Part shown: in pieces, positions 16,934 to 25,945 of the stretch
Layout: each line of letters starts with the position of its first letter
Position numbering within the stretch: the stretch's first letter is position 1
NCBI GenBank assembly: GCA_965262505.1
Contig: CBDHFM010000030.1
Location: forward strand, 1,674,001-1,738,000
Length of the DNA: 64,000 bases
Direction: 5' to 3'
Source: JACPPO01 sp965262505
GTDB taxonomy: Bacteria > Acidobacteriota > Vicinamibacteria > Vicinamibacterales > UBA2999
Program-made: the position numbers and the translations under genes
The notes under the pieces: generated by a model
What the model saw: the letters and a program-made list of their open reading frames with translations, nothing else
What the model was told of the DNA's origin: nothing
Databases searched by the model: none

Positions 16934-18511
16934 TTGAAAATTGTAATTGCTGACGGCCTTGCCGCCTCGGCGCTGGACCTGCTGCGTGCCGAGGGCTGGG
17001 AAGTCGATGCCCGCGCCGGTCGCGCGCCGGACCAACTCGCGGGTGACCTTGCGGAGGCCGACGCACTCATCGTTCGCAGCGCCACCAAGGTCACCGCCCC
17101 ACTCATCGCCGCCGCCCCGCGTCTGCGCGTGATCGCACGCGCCGGCACCGGTGTCGACAACGTCGACGTCGCCGAGGCCAGCGCGCGCGGCATCGTCGTC
17201 ATGAACGCCCCGGGCGCCAACAGTGTCAGCGTGGCTGAGTTGGCCCTCGGCTTGATCCTGGCACTTGCCCGCCACCTGTCTGCCGCTGACGCGGCCATGA
17301 AGCAGGGCAAATGGGATAAAAAGAAGTTTCTTGGCGAGGAGATCCGGGACAAGACGCTGGGCCTCGCCGGGCTCGGGCGTATCGGTCAGGAGGTCACCCG
17401 CCGGGCCGCGGCGTTCGGGATGCGCGTCATCGCCCACGATCCGTTCATCTCGGAACAGGTGGCAAGCGACCTTGGGGTCGAGTTGGTGTCGCTGGACGAT
17501 CTGTTCGCGCGCGCCGACTATCTGTCGCTCCATATGCCGTCCAATGAGAAGACCCGCCATGTCGTGAACGCGGACCGGCTCGCGCGCGCCCGGAAGGGGA
17601 TCCGGATCGTCAATACGGCTCGTGGTGATCTCATTGACGAGACGGCGCTGGCCGATGCGATCGAAGCCGGGCAGGTAGCCGGCGCCGCGCTGGATGTCTT
17701 CCAGACCGAGCCGCCGCCCGATCCGCGCTTGCAGACGCTCCCGCAGGTTGTGGCGACCCCACACATCGCGGCCTCGACCCGCGAAGGGCAGGAGCTGGTC
17801 GGCGTCGAAACGGCCGCCGCCCTCCGCGATTTCCTCCGCGACGGCATCATTCGCAACGCCGTCAATTTTCCGTCGCTTTCCGCAGAGGAGTTCAGCCGAC
17901 TCCGGCCTTTCGTGGAGCTCGGCGAGCGGCTGGGCGCTTTCCTGGCCCAGATGAACGACAGCAGACCGCATACGCTTAGCGTCCGCTACTACGGCGGGCT
18001 CGCTGAAGGGCGGAACGACGTGATCGTGAACGCCGTGCTGGTCGGCTTGTTCAAGCCCATCCTGTCGTCAGGCGTGACGCTTGTGAACGCCCGGAGCGTG
18101 GCGGCCGACCGCGGCATCGAAATCGTCGAGTCCCGCAGCTCCAGGTCCCGGAACTACACGAATCTCCTCTCCATCAAGCTTCATACGAGCGATGGGGAAC
18201 GCTGGGTGGAAGGGGCTGTCTTCGAGCGAACCAGCCCGCGGCTGGTACTGGTCGACGGGATCACCGTCGAGGCGCCGCTCGAAGGCACAATGATCGTGAT
18301 TCGCAACGATGATCGGCCTGGGGTGATCGGCGAGATCGGGACGACGCTGGGACGACACCGCGTGAATATCGCGAACTTTGCGCTCGGCCGCGAGGGCGCC
18401 AATGCCATTGGCGTGGTCATCGTGGACGAGACATCGCCGATTCCCGCGTCGGTGCTCGACGATCTTCGGAAGGTGAAGGCGATTCGCGAGGCGCGAATCG
18501 TCAGGGTCTGA
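16934..18511 (+). CDS. serA: D-3-phosphoglycerate dehydrogenase
   Basis: First step of serine synthesis (3-phosphoglycerate to 3-phosphohydroxypyruvate). The 525-aa product starts with TTG at LKIVIADGLAASAL, the conserved N-terminus. NAD-binding GLGRIGQEVTRRAAAFGM, catalytic Arg/Glu/His region (NTARGDLIDE, ATPHIAASTREGQ), the intervening ASB domain, and a C-terminal ACT domain (MIVIRNDDRPGVIGEIGTTL) for serine feedback. Length equals the long SerA class. Its 3' end overlaps the convergent hypothetical gene by 11 nt. Confidence 0.95.
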   Translation: MKIVIADGLAASALDLLRAEGWEVDARAGRAPDQLAGDLAEADALIVRSATKVTAPLIAAAPRLRVIARAGTGVDNVDVAEASARGIVVMNAPGANSVSVAELALGLILALARHLSAADAAMKQGKWDKKKFLGEEIRDKTLGLAGLGRIGQEVTRRAAAFGMRVIAHDPFISEQVASDLGVELVSLDDLFARADYLSLHMPSNEKTRHVVNADRLARARKGIRIVNTARGDLIDETALADAIEAGQVAGAALDVFQTEPPPDPRLQTLPQVVATPHIAASTREGQELVGVETAAALRDFLRDGIIRNAVNFPSLSAEEFSRLRPFVELGERLGAFLAQMNDSRPHTLSVRYYGGLAEGRNDVIVNAVLVGLFKPILSSGVTLVNARSVAADRGIEIVESRSSRSRNYTNLLSIKLHTSDGERWVEGAVFERTSPRLVLVDGITVEAPLEGTMIVIRNDDRPGVIGEIGTTLGRHRVNIANFALGREGANAIGVVIVDETSPIPASVLDDLRKVKAIREARIVRV

Positions 18512-19076
18512 TGCCGAAACCGAGGCGCAGCGTGGTGCCGTCGGCATGGCTCAGGAGCTCGACGGCTTCACTTTCAATCTTTGTGACCCGGTATTTCCCC
18601 AAGACGTCCTCGCCTTCGTGGACGAGCAGGACGCCGGCCGGCGAGCTCAAGATCGCCGTTCGCTCGACCCGCTCCTCAACCTGATCTTCGGCGATGCCCG
18701 CCAGGGACATCTGCGGAGGTGGCGGCACAGAGGAGACAACAGCGGGCACAAACGTCTCATCCGACGACGAGGTCTCGGCAGCGCCGACAGCGGGGCTCAC
18801 TATCGGTCTGGCGGCGCCGAATCGAAACGGGTTCCGCTGTGGCTGCGCGTAGGCTGCCTCCCGCCGCGCTCTCGCCTCCAGCCGCGTCGCCTCCCGCTCG
18901 ATGTCTGGCAAAGGCGTTGCTCGCTGCGGCGTCGTCTGATCGGACACTGCCTGGCTGGATACGACCGAGTTGGAGCCCGGCACACCGCTCTCTGGAAAAC
19001 TGGACGGAGGCGTGGACACGAACCATCCAGCCAGCACGGTGGCACCGGACACTGTGGCGTAAGCTTTCCAAGTCAT
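18501..19076 (-). CDS. Hypothetical single-TM protein with a PilP/GspC-like C-terminal segment
   Basis: 191 aa. An N-terminal hydrophobic segment (residues ~5-20) suggests a membrane anchor; a long Ser/Pro/Arg-rich linker follows; the last ~60 residues (AILSSPAGVLLVHEGEDVLG, YRVTKIESEAVELL, TTLRLGF) resemble the small beta domain of PilP or GspC inner-membrane clamp proteins, by pattern only. Convergent with serA and overlapping its stop. Function unknown. Confidence 0.65.
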   Translation of the reverse strand: MTWKAYATVSGATVLAGWFVSTPPSSFPESGVPGSNSVVSSQAVSDQTTPQRATPLPDIEREATRLEARARREAAYAQPQRNPFRFGAARPIVSPAVGAAETSSSDETFVPAVVSSVPPPPQMSLAGIAEDQVEERVERTAILSSPAGVLLVHEGEDVLGKYRVTKIESEAVELLSHADGTTLRLGFGIRP

Positions 19077-19199
19077 TCAAAATACCGCTCTTACTGTAAC
19101 ATTTTCGGTCTTTCACTGGTCCACCAACAGCCGGGCGTCAACGTAACCACGCACGGAGACGTGAGCCCCTGGGATAGTGAGCGATCATTCCGCGCGTGC

Positions 19200-19205
19200 T
19201 ATGAT
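19200..19205 (+). promoter_or_regulatory. Putative -10 box for kdsB (leaderless start)
   Basis: TATGAT (5/6 match to TATAAT) ends 5 nt before the only plausible kdsB start codon (GTG, 19211), leaving no room for a Shine-Dalgarno site, as in leaderless transcripts. No clear -35. Confidence 0.4.
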
Positions 19206-19210
19206 TCGTC

Positions 19211-19990
19211 GTGCCGCCCTCCCCGTCCCGAGATCCTTTCGAACGCACGCTCCATCCACCGCACGTCGTCGTCGTCATTCCCGCCCGTTATCATTCGACC
19301 CGTTTTCCAGGTAAACCGCTCGCGGACATCGCCGGCCACTCGATGATCGAGCACGTGTACACGCGGGCGACCGCGGCGCCCGGCGTGGACGCGGTGGTCG
19401 TCGCGACCGATGACACGCGCATCGCGGAAGAGGTGAAACGATTTGGTGGCCTCGTGCGCATGACGCGGTCGACCCACCGTGCCGGCCTCGATCGGATTGC
19501 GGAAGTTGGCGCCGATCTGAACTGCGACATCGTGGTGAACGTCCAGGGTGACCTACCGCTGCTCGAACCGCAGATGATCGCCGATGTCGTTGAGCCGCTC
19601 GACAGCCACGACACCGTCCGGATGTCGACGCTTCGCCGGCAGATCAGCGACCCGGCCGACAGCAGCAACCCGCATGTGGTCAAGGTCGTCGTCGATCTGG
19701 AAGGCAACGCGCTCTATTTCTCGCGCTCCGCGGTTCCGTTCGTCCGCGATGCGGCCCTGCCCTCGTTCAAGCACATCGGGCTGTACGGGTATCGCCGGGC
19801 GTTTATGTGTGAGTTGGCGTCGCTGCCGCAGACGCCGCTCGAGATCGCGGAATCACTGGAACAACTGCGGGCCATCGAGCATGGCTTCAAGATTCGCGTT
19901 GTTGAGACCCAGTACGACTCCATCGAGGTGGATACCCCGGAGGACCTTGAGCGTGTTCGCCGGCGGATGATGGTCGGAACACGCGCATGA
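19211..19990 (+). CDS. kdsB: 3-deoxy-manno-octulosonate cytidylyltransferase (CMP-Kdo synthetase)
   Basis: The 259-aa nucleotidyltransferase has VVVVIPARYHSTRFPGKPLA, VVATDDTRIAEEV, GDLPLLEP and the KHIGLYGYRR segment of KdsB. It activates Kdo with CTP for lipopolysaccharide inner-core synthesis. GTG start at 19211; residues 1-17 are an extension before the conserved beta strand. Next gene pyrG supplies CTP; kdsA and kdsD follow, so this is a CMP-Kdo operon. Confidence 0.9.
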   Translation: MPPSPSRDPFERTLHPPHVVVVIPARYHSTRFPGKPLADIAGHSMIEHVYTRATAAPGVDAVVVATDDTRIAEEVKRFGGLVRMTRSTHRAGLDRIAEVGADLNCDIVVNVQGDLPLLEPQMIADVVEPLDSHDTVRMSTLRRQISDPADSSNPHVVKVVVDLEGNALYFSRSAVPFVRDAALPSFKHIGLYGYRRAFMCELASLPQTPLEIAESLEQLRAIEHGFKIRVVETQYDSIEVDTPEDLERVRRRMMVGTRA

Positions 19991-19996
19991 GGCGGG

Positions 19997-21658
19997 ATGA
20001 TGCAGGGACCTGACAAGCGGCCGGTGAAGTACATCTTCGTCACCGGCGGTGTGGTGTCGTCACTGGGCAAGGGGCTCGCGGCCGCCTCGATCGGGCGACT
20101 CCTCGAGGATCATGGGTATACCGTGGCGCTCCAGAAGTTCGACCCGTATATCAACGTCGACCCCGGCACGATGAGCCCGTTTCAGCACGGCGAGGTCTAC
20201 GTCACCGACGACGGCGCCGAGACCGACCTGGACCTGGGCCACTACGAGCGCTTCACGAGCATGGTCGGCACGCGCGACAGTAACTGGACCACCGGCAAGA
20301 TCTATCTGTCGGTCATTCAGAAGGAACGTCGCGGCGACTACCTTGGACGCACCGTGCAGGTCATCCCTCACATCACGAACGAAATCAAGGAGGCTATCCG
20401 ATCGACGGGCCGCGATGTCGACATCGTGCTCGTGGAGATCGGCGGGACGGTCGGTGACATCGAGGGCATGCCGTTTCTCGAAGCGATTCGGCAGTTCCGC
20501 CTCGATGTTGGCCGCGAGAACGCCATCTACATCCACTTGACGCTGGTCCCCTATATCGGCACCGCCGGCGAACTCAAGACCAAGCCAACGCAGCACAGCG
20601 TGCGCGATCTGCGGTCGATCGGCATTCAGCCTGACATCCTGCTCTGCCGCACGGACAGATTCCTTGACGCCGACATCAAGCGGAAAATCGCCTTGTTCTG
20701 CGACGTCGACGAGGAGGCCGTCATCACGGCGAAGGACGTCTCGACGATCTACGAAGTACCGCTGGTGCTCTCTGCCGAAGGCCTCGACCGGATCGTGCTC
20801 AAGCTGCTCGGCCTGCCGCTCACTGAGGCCCGCACCCAGGCCTGGCAGGAGCTTGTGCATCGCATCAAGACCCCTGTCGACGAACTCACCATCCACGTCG
20901 TCGGCAAGTACACGGGATACGAGGACTCATACAAGAGCCTCAACGAGGCGACCGTTCACGGCGGGTTCCCGAGCCGGCTCAAGGTGCGCCTCAACTGGGT
21001 CGAGGCGGAGGCACTCGAGAAGGACGACGGGGCGTCGCTCCTCGAGAATGCGCACGGCATCCTGGTGCCGGGGGGCTTCGGGTTGCGCGGCACGCGCGGC
21101 ATGATGAAGGCTGCCGAGTACGCGCGCGCGCACGGGGTCCCGTTCTTCGGCATCTGTTACGGCTTCCAGTGGGCGACCGTCGAGTTCGCGCGCAACGTGT
21201 GCGGCCTCGAAGGCGCCGATTCAGCAGAAGTCGACGAGAAGGCCCCGCACAGCGTGATCTACAAGCTCCGCGACCTTCTCGGGGTGGACGAGCTGGGCGG
21301 CACCATGCGGCTGGGTCAGTACGCCTGTGAGTTGGCGCCAGGGTCCGTCGCGGAACGGATCTACGGGACGTCGCTCGTCCACGAGCGCCATCGGCACCGT
21401 TTCGAGTTCAATTGCCTGTACGAATCAGCCCTGCGGGAGAAAGGGATGCGGGTCTCCGGCCGATCGCCGGACGGCAAGTTCGTGGAGATCGCCGAGATCC
21501 CGTCGCATCCGTGGTTCGTGGCCGTGCAGTTTCATCCCGAGTTCCAGTCGAAGCCGCTCAGGCCGCACCCGTTGTTCGCGAGCTTCGTGGAGGCGGCTCA
21601 TCGCCACAAGACCGGCACACCGGCTCCCGTGAGCGTCGCGGCAGGAAGTCCTTCGTAA
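19997..21658 (+). CDS. pyrG: CTP synthase
   Basis: The 553-aa amidoligase converts UTP to CTP with glutamine or ammonia. Synthetase domain: YIFVTGGVVSSLGKGLAAAS (P-loop), DPYINVDPGTMSPFQHGEV, EIGGTVGDIEG. Glutaminase domain: GGFGLRGTRG, the nucleophile FFGICYGF (Cys) and QFHPEFQSKP (His/Glu). The glutaminase nucleophile motif reads GICYGF rather than the more usual GICLGM. Starts 6 nt after kdsB. Confidence 0.97.
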   Translation: MMQGPDKRPVKYIFVTGGVVSSLGKGLAAASIGRLLEDHGYTVALQKFDPYINVDPGTMSPFQHGEVYVTDDGAETDLDLGHYERFTSMVGTRDSNWTTGKIYLSVIQKERRGDYLGRTVQVIPHITNEIKEAIRSTGRDVDIVLVEIGGTVGDIEGMPFLEAIRQFRLDVGRENAIYIHLTLVPYIGTAGELKTKPTQHSVRDLRSIGIQPDILLCRTDRFLDADIKRKIALFCDVDEEAVITAKDVSTIYEVPLVLSAEGLDRIVLKLLGLPLTEARTQAWQELVHRIKTPVDELTIHVVGKYTGYEDSYKSLNEATVHGGFPSRLKVRLNWVEAEALEKDDGASLLENAHGILVPGGFGLRGTRGMMKAAEYARAHGVPFFGICYGFQWATVEFARNVCGLEGADSAEVDEKAPHSVIYKLRDLLGVDELGGTMRLGQYACELAPGSVAERIYGTSLVHERHRHRFEFNCLYESALREKGMRVSGRSPDGKFVEIAEIPSHPWFVAVQFHPEFQSKPLRPHPLFASFVEAAHRHKTGTPAPVSVAAGSPS

Positions 21659-21684
21659 GGATTAGAAGTCCCTCGTAGGGATAT
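21645..21684 (+). repeat. Tandem 20-bp repeat forming two mini-hairpins at the pyrG stop codon
   Basis: Two adjacent ~20-bp units. Unit 1 contains TCCTT-CGT-AAGGA (21649-21661, includes the pyrG TAA stop) and unit 2 TCCCT-CGT-AGGGA (21669-21681). The fourth stem pair changes from T-A to C-G, i.e. the stem is preserved. Lies just upstream of kdsA. Confidence 0.7.
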
Positions 21685-21697
21685 AGGAGCCTGCGCG

Positions 21698-21703
21698 TAA
21701 GAT
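21698..21703 (+). promoter_or_regulatory. Putative -10 box for kdsA (leaderless start)
   Basis: TAAGAT lies 6 nt before the kdsA GTG start, with no Shine-Dalgarno sequence between them; compatible with a leaderless internal promoter inside the kds operon. No -35 recognised. Confidence 0.3.
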
Positions 21704-21709
21704 AGAGCC

Positions 21710-22567
21710 GTGAATCCGGTCCAGATTGCGTCATTCTCGGTCGGCGGCGGGCACCCGCTTGTCTTCATCGCCGGTCCGTGCGTAATCGAGAGCCCCCAGC
21801 ACGCGGTCGAAACCGCGTTGGCTATCCGCGACATCGCCAAGCGCTGTGGCGTGCCGGTGATCTTCAAGGCCTCGTACGACAAGGCGAACCGGACTTCCCG
21901 CGCGTCTTTTCGCGGTCCCGGCCTCGATGCCGGGTTGAAGGTCCTGGCCGAGGTCCGCGACAGAACGGGCCTGCCGGTCCTCACTGACGTTCATGAACCG
22001 TCCCATGCCGGGCCCGCCGCGGCGGTGGCCGACGTTCTTCAGATTCCCGCGTTCCTGTCACGCCAGACCGACCTGCTGGTCGCCGCCGCGCGCACGGGGA
22101 AGGCGATCAACGTCAAGAAGGGACAGTTCCTCGCACCATCGGACATGCGGCACGTGATCGACAAGGTGACGGCCGAAGGCAATCACTCGGTGCTCGTCAC
22201 CGAGCGCGGCGTCAGCTTCGGGTACCACGATCTCGTCGTCGACATGCGGGCACTGCCGATGCTGCGGGAACTGGGCTGCCCCGTGGTGTTCGACGTGACG
22301 CACAGCTTGCAGCTCCCGGGCGCCGGGGATGGGGTCACGGCCGGCCTCGCTCAGTACATCGAGCCGCTGGCGTCGGCTGGGGTGGGAGCCGGCGCCGACG
22401 CCGTGTTCATAGAGGTGCACGAGGAGCCGTCGCGGGCGAAAAGCGACGCCTCCAACGCGCTTCGACTGGACCAGCTCGAACCACTCATACTCAAGCTGAA
22501 GCGAATCGATGCGGTTGTCCGCCAGGACACCACGGCGAGCGCCTCCGCGCCAGGAGAACGCCGGTGA
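21710..22567 (+). CDS. kdsA: 3-deoxy-8-phosphooctulonate synthase (Kdo-8-P synthase)
   Basis: The 285-aa TIM-barrel DAHP-synthase-family enzyme condenses PEP with arabinose-5-phosphate. Motifs: VFIAGPCVIESPQHA, FKASYDKANRTS, FRGPGLDAGL, LTDVHEPSHA, INVKKGQFLAP, FDVTHSLQLPG, and EVHEEPSRAKSDASN. The N in the KANRTS segment fits the non-metal class, but metal dependence was not tested. GTG start; its stop overlaps the kdsD GTG by 4 nt. Confidence 0.95.
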   Translation: MNPVQIASFSVGGGHPLVFIAGPCVIESPQHAVETALAIRDIAKRCGVPVIFKASYDKANRTSRASFRGPGLDAGLKVLAEVRDRTGLPVLTDVHEPSHAGPAAAVADVLQIPAFLSRQTDLLVAAARTGKAINVKKGQFLAPSDMRHVIDKVTAEGNHSVLVTERGVSFGYHDLVVDMRALPMLRELGCPVVFDVTHSLQLPGAGDGVTAGLAQYIEPLASAGVGAGADAVFIEVHEEPSRAKSDASNALRLDQLEPLILKLKRIDAVVRQDTTASASAPGERR

Positions 22568-23535
22568 CGAAGTCGACGGCCGTTGACCTCGCGTTCGCGC
22601 GCAAGGTGCTGCAGACGGAGGCGGATGCCGTCCTAGCGCTCGTCGATCGCCTTGGCGACGGCTTCGACAGGGCGATCCGGATCCTGCTCGACTGCCGCGG
22701 CAGGGTGATTGTCACGGGCATGGGGAAATCCGGGATCATCTGCCGGAAGATCGCCGCTACGCTCTCGAGCACCGGCACCCCGGCCTTCTTCCTCCACCCG
22801 GCGGAAGCGATTCACGGTGACCTCGGGGTTATACAGGCCGACGACGTGGTGGTCGCGCTGTCGAACAGCGGCGAGACCGAGGAACTGGTGCGTCTGCTGG
22901 AGACGATCAAGCGCCTGGGCGCACGGCTGATCACCATCAGCGGCAACGGTGTCTCTACGCTGGCGCAGGCCTCCGACGTGGCGCTGGATTGCCACGTCTC
23001 CGAGGAGGCGTGCCCGATGAACCTCGTGCCGACCGCCAGTACCACGGCGGCGTTGGCGCTGGGCGATGCGCTGGCGATGACGCTGCTTGTCGCAAAGGGG
23101 TTCAGGGAGGAGGACTTCGCGAACCTCCACCCGGGAGGCAAGCTGGGCAAACGGCTCATGCGCGCAGGGCAGCTGATGCACACAGGCGACAGGTTGCCTC
23201 TCGTCGCCACCAAGACGCCAATGCGCGAGGTCGTCGAGGAGATGTCCAAGAAGGGCCTCGGCATGACGTGCGTCGTCGAGGACGGGCGTCTGGCCGGCGT
23301 CATCACGGACGGCGACCTCCGGCGTCAGATGCGTGCCTCGGTCAACCTCCTCGAACGTACCGCCGGCGACGTGATGACACGGAGTCCTGTCACGATCGAC
23401 CGCGAAACGCTGGCAGCCGAGGTGCTCCATATCCTCGAGCAACGCAAGATCACATCGATCGTCGTCCTGGATGGCGACGGGCAGGTCGAGGGCGTCGTGC
23501 ACCTGCACGACCTCTGGCGAACGGAGATGTTCTAG
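22564..23535 (+). CDS. kdsD: D-arabinose-5-phosphate isomerase (KpsF/GutQ family)
   Basis: The 323-aa protein has an N-terminal SIS sugar isomerase domain (VTGMGKSGIICRKIAATLSS, HPAEAIHGDLG, SNSGETEELVRLL) and two C-terminal CBS domains (MREVVEEMSKKGLGMTCVVE; VMTRSPVTIDRETL). It makes arabinose-5-phosphate for KdsA. GTG start within the kdsA stop (GTGA overlap). Confidence 0.94.
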   Translation: MTKSTAVDLAFARKVLQTEADAVLALVDRLGDGFDRAIRILLDCRGRVIVTGMGKSGIICRKIAATLSSTGTPAFFLHPAEAIHGDLGVIQADDVVVALSNSGETEELVRLLETIKRLGARLITISGNGVSTLAQASDVALDCHVSEEACPMNLVPTASTTAALALGDALAMTLLVAKGFREEDFANLHPGGKLGKRLMRAGQLMHTGDRLPLVATKTPMREVVEEMSKKGLGMTCVVEDGRLAGVITDGDLRRQMRASVNLLERTAGDVMTRSPVTIDRETLAAEVLHILEQRKITSIVVLDGDGQVEGVVHLHDLWRTEMF

Positions 23536-23542
23536 AGAGGCA

Positions 23543-23681
23543 GTTTCATAACCTCCAGGCGGGTCCTGACCCCGGACAGCCCCATTCGTGCTCGGCACCA
23601 ATCGCACCTGTCACGAGAGTGGCGCCTGCGGCGCGAATGGGGCGGCCCCGTCCGCGGCCACCCGTAGCGAGGTTATGAAAC
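23543..23681. repeat. Palindromic intergenic repeat, copy C (inverted relative to A and B)
   Basis: 139 bp immediately after the kdsD stop. Terminal arms GTTTCATAACCTC / GAGGTTATGAAAC: the variable arm base pair is A..T here. The internal order of motifs is the reverse complement of copies A and B (GGGTCCTGACC on the left, GGCCGCGGACGGGGC-type sequence on the right). Ends 19 nt before lapB. Confidence 0.85.
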
Positions 23682-23700
23682 CGATTCGAGTGACCTGGCT

Positions 23701-24933
23701 ATGACAACAGAGTTGTACCTGCTCGCCGTGCTGTTTGCCCTGCTCCTGGGGCTGATGGTGGGCAAGGCGTGGGAACGGTACAAGTTGCGGGACGGCCGCT
23801 GGATCGACCGGCGGCGACTTCGCGAAACCCCGCACTACATGCTCGGCCTCAATTTCCTGGTCGACAACCAGGTCGACCACGCGGTCGAGGAAGTGACGCA
23901 CGCTGCCAGCGCCGAACCCGACGCGCTCGAAATACAGATGATCCTAGGTAACCTGTACCGCCAGAAGGGACAGGTCGGCCGCGCGGTGAACGTCCACCAG
24001 GCGCTGCTGCAGCGACCCGATCTCACCACGCTGGAGCACGCCTACGTGCTCCTTTGCCTGGGTCTCGATTTTCGGCACGGAGGCTTCGTCGACCGCGCGC
24101 TCGAGGCGTTCCAGGAAGTCCTGCAGCTCGACCCGCAGAACCGCTATGCGCTTGTTAATCTGCAGAAGCTGCACGAGGATCAGCATCAGTGGGCCGAGGC
24201 GCTGGGCGCCCGCGAGAAGATTGCGAAGATAGATGCCGGGCGGCGCCCGGACGATCAGCAGATCCTCGGCTTCCTGCGCAACGAGATCGCCAGCGCGCAG
24301 CACCGCGCTGGCGACGCGGCGGGCGCAGCGCGCACGTTTGCGGAGGCGATTGAAGTCGATGCGCGCACGGCCCCCGCGTACGTGAATCTCGGGGACGTGC
24401 GCGAGCGGCGGGGCGACCTTTCCGGGGCGGTTGAGGTCTGGGAGCGGCTCATCGAGGCGGTACCGAACCACGCGCATTTCGTGTTCGACCGGCTGGAGCG
24501 AGCGTATCAGACCCTCGGGACGCCGCATCGCTTCGTCGACATGTGCCAGCGGCTGATCGAGGGGGACCCGCTGGGCTGGCGCGCCCGCCTCGCGTTATCG
24601 CGCCACCTCGCGGCCACCGGCCAGCACCGTGTCGCTCTCGATCGGTTACTCGACGCCCTCCCGCATCATCCCCACGGGCTCGTCGTCCACCAGCAGATCT
24701 GGGAGACGCTGGCGGCGCTTGGATTCGACGCGGATCTCATTCGCCGGTACGTCGAACTCACGCGCCAGGCGGTCTTCTACCTCGATCCGCACATCTGCCG
24801 GCGCTGCCGCTACCGCAGCACCGAGCTCCTGTGGCAGTGCCCACAGTGCCACGAGTGGAACACGTTCGTCGAGGAACGGATGGCGCCGGCAAAGGAGTCA
24901 GCCGCTGGTGAAAGCGGTGCGACGGAACCGTAG
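23701..24933 (+). CDS. lapB: LapB/YciM-like TPR protein (LPS assembly regulator)
   Basis: 410 aa: an N-terminal membrane anchor (residues 4-21), then tandem tetratricopeptide repeats through about residue 340 and a C-terminal rubredoxin-like zinc ribbon (CRRCRYRSTELLWQCPQC, two CxxC pairs). This domain order is that of LapB, which controls LpxC turnover and LPS assembly in Gammaproteobacteria. Location next to the Kdo operon supports an LPS role; the exact mechanism outside Proteobacteria is inference. A small hairpin (CACGCC/GGCGTG, 24936-24951) follows the stop. Confidence 0.88.
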   Translation: MTTELYLLAVLFALLLGLMVGKAWERYKLRDGRWIDRRRLRETPHYMLGLNFLVDNQVDHAVEEVTHAASAEPDALEIQMILGNLYRQKGQVGRAVNVHQALLQRPDLTTLEHAYVLLCLGLDFRHGGFVDRALEAFQEVLQLDPQNRYALVNLQKLHEDQHQWAEALGAREKIAKIDAGRRPDDQQILGFLRNEIASAQHRAGDAAGAARTFAEAIEVDARTAPAYVNLGDVRERRGDLSGAVEVWERLIEAVPNHAHFVFDRLERAYQTLGTPHRFVDMCQRLIEGDPLGWRARLALSRHLAATGQHRVALDRLLDALPHHPHGLVVHQQIWETLAALGFDADLIRRYVELTRQAVFYLDPHICRRCRYRSTELLWQCPQCHEWNTFVEERMAPAKESAAGESGATEP

Positions 24934-25489
24934 CTCACGCCACAGGGCGTGTGCGAGCGTTTAGGTCCGCACGTTGAGCTGCGCCGAATCGACGAGCGTC
25001 TCATTTGCCGCGATACCCATTTTTTGTCCGCGACGAGTTCCTCGATCACGAAAACGTAACTTCAATAATCAGCGGCCGTCATTAGCTTGATCGACCGCCC
25101 CTTTTAGATAGAATTGTGACCCTTTGTGTGCGCCGAATTCCTTCTGTGGGCCCTCGACCAGCTCGCAGAGGGGGTCTTCGTAGCGACCTCCCTCGAGGCC
25201 CTGCTTATCGTTTCGGGCACTTCTCTTCGACGCGCGAGGCGAAGCGCGTCGGCGATGTCATGTGACTGACGGGGCGGGAGCTTGTCGACTGGGTGCATCG
25301 GTGTCCGAAATTCACACCAAGGGGTGGGACTGACCGGCGACTCTCCGTCGGCGTGCCCTGTGCCTTTCGTGCTGTGTTCCTATTAGCGAAGTTGATTCAG
25401 CGAAGCTGATGTCGGTCGGCAAGTTTCCTCAACACGGCGGGAGTCGCCTCTTGGTCAAGGGGGTCGGCTACGGGACCCCATAGGCATCG
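24934..25489. other. 556-nt non-coding or eroded region
   Basis: No recognisable gene on either strand. Short minus-strand ORFs (for example 65 codons at 25104-25298) have no family pattern that I recognise. Composition is less GC-biased than flanking genes around 25000-25120, suggesting decayed coding DNA. It marks the switch from the core LPS genes to the accessory saccharide region. Confidence 0.5.
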
Positions 25490-25945
25490 ATGACGACCGG
25501 CCGAGAGCGCTATCTCATAGTCAACGCCGACGACTTCGGCCAGAGTCGCGGTGTGAATGCCGGTGTTGCAGCGGCCTTCGAGCGCGGCATCCTGACGAGC
25601 GCGAGCCTTATGGTGCGCTGGCCCGCGGCGGCCGGCGCGGCCGCGTACGGGCGTGCGCATCCGAGCCTCAGTGTGGGTCTGCATGTGGACCTCTGCGAAT
25701 GGGTGCACCGAGCCGACCAGTGGTATCCCCTGTACGAGGTGGTCGGCCTGGATGACCGGGACGCCGTGGAGAGGGAGATTTCCCGCCAGTTGGCCCGGTT
25801 CCAAGAGCTCGTCGGCGCCGAACCGACCCATATCGACTCCCATCAACACGTCCACGAATCCGAGCCGACCAAGACGGTGCTCCAGGGTGTGGCCGCACAC
25901 CTGGGTGTCCCGCTACGGAACAGCGACGAGACCGTCCACATTGGG

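Noticed and set aside
24810..25298. Small minus-strand ORFs after lapB
   Set aside because: No start signals, no family resemblance, and neighbouring stops in all frames; treated as non-coding or eroded DNA.
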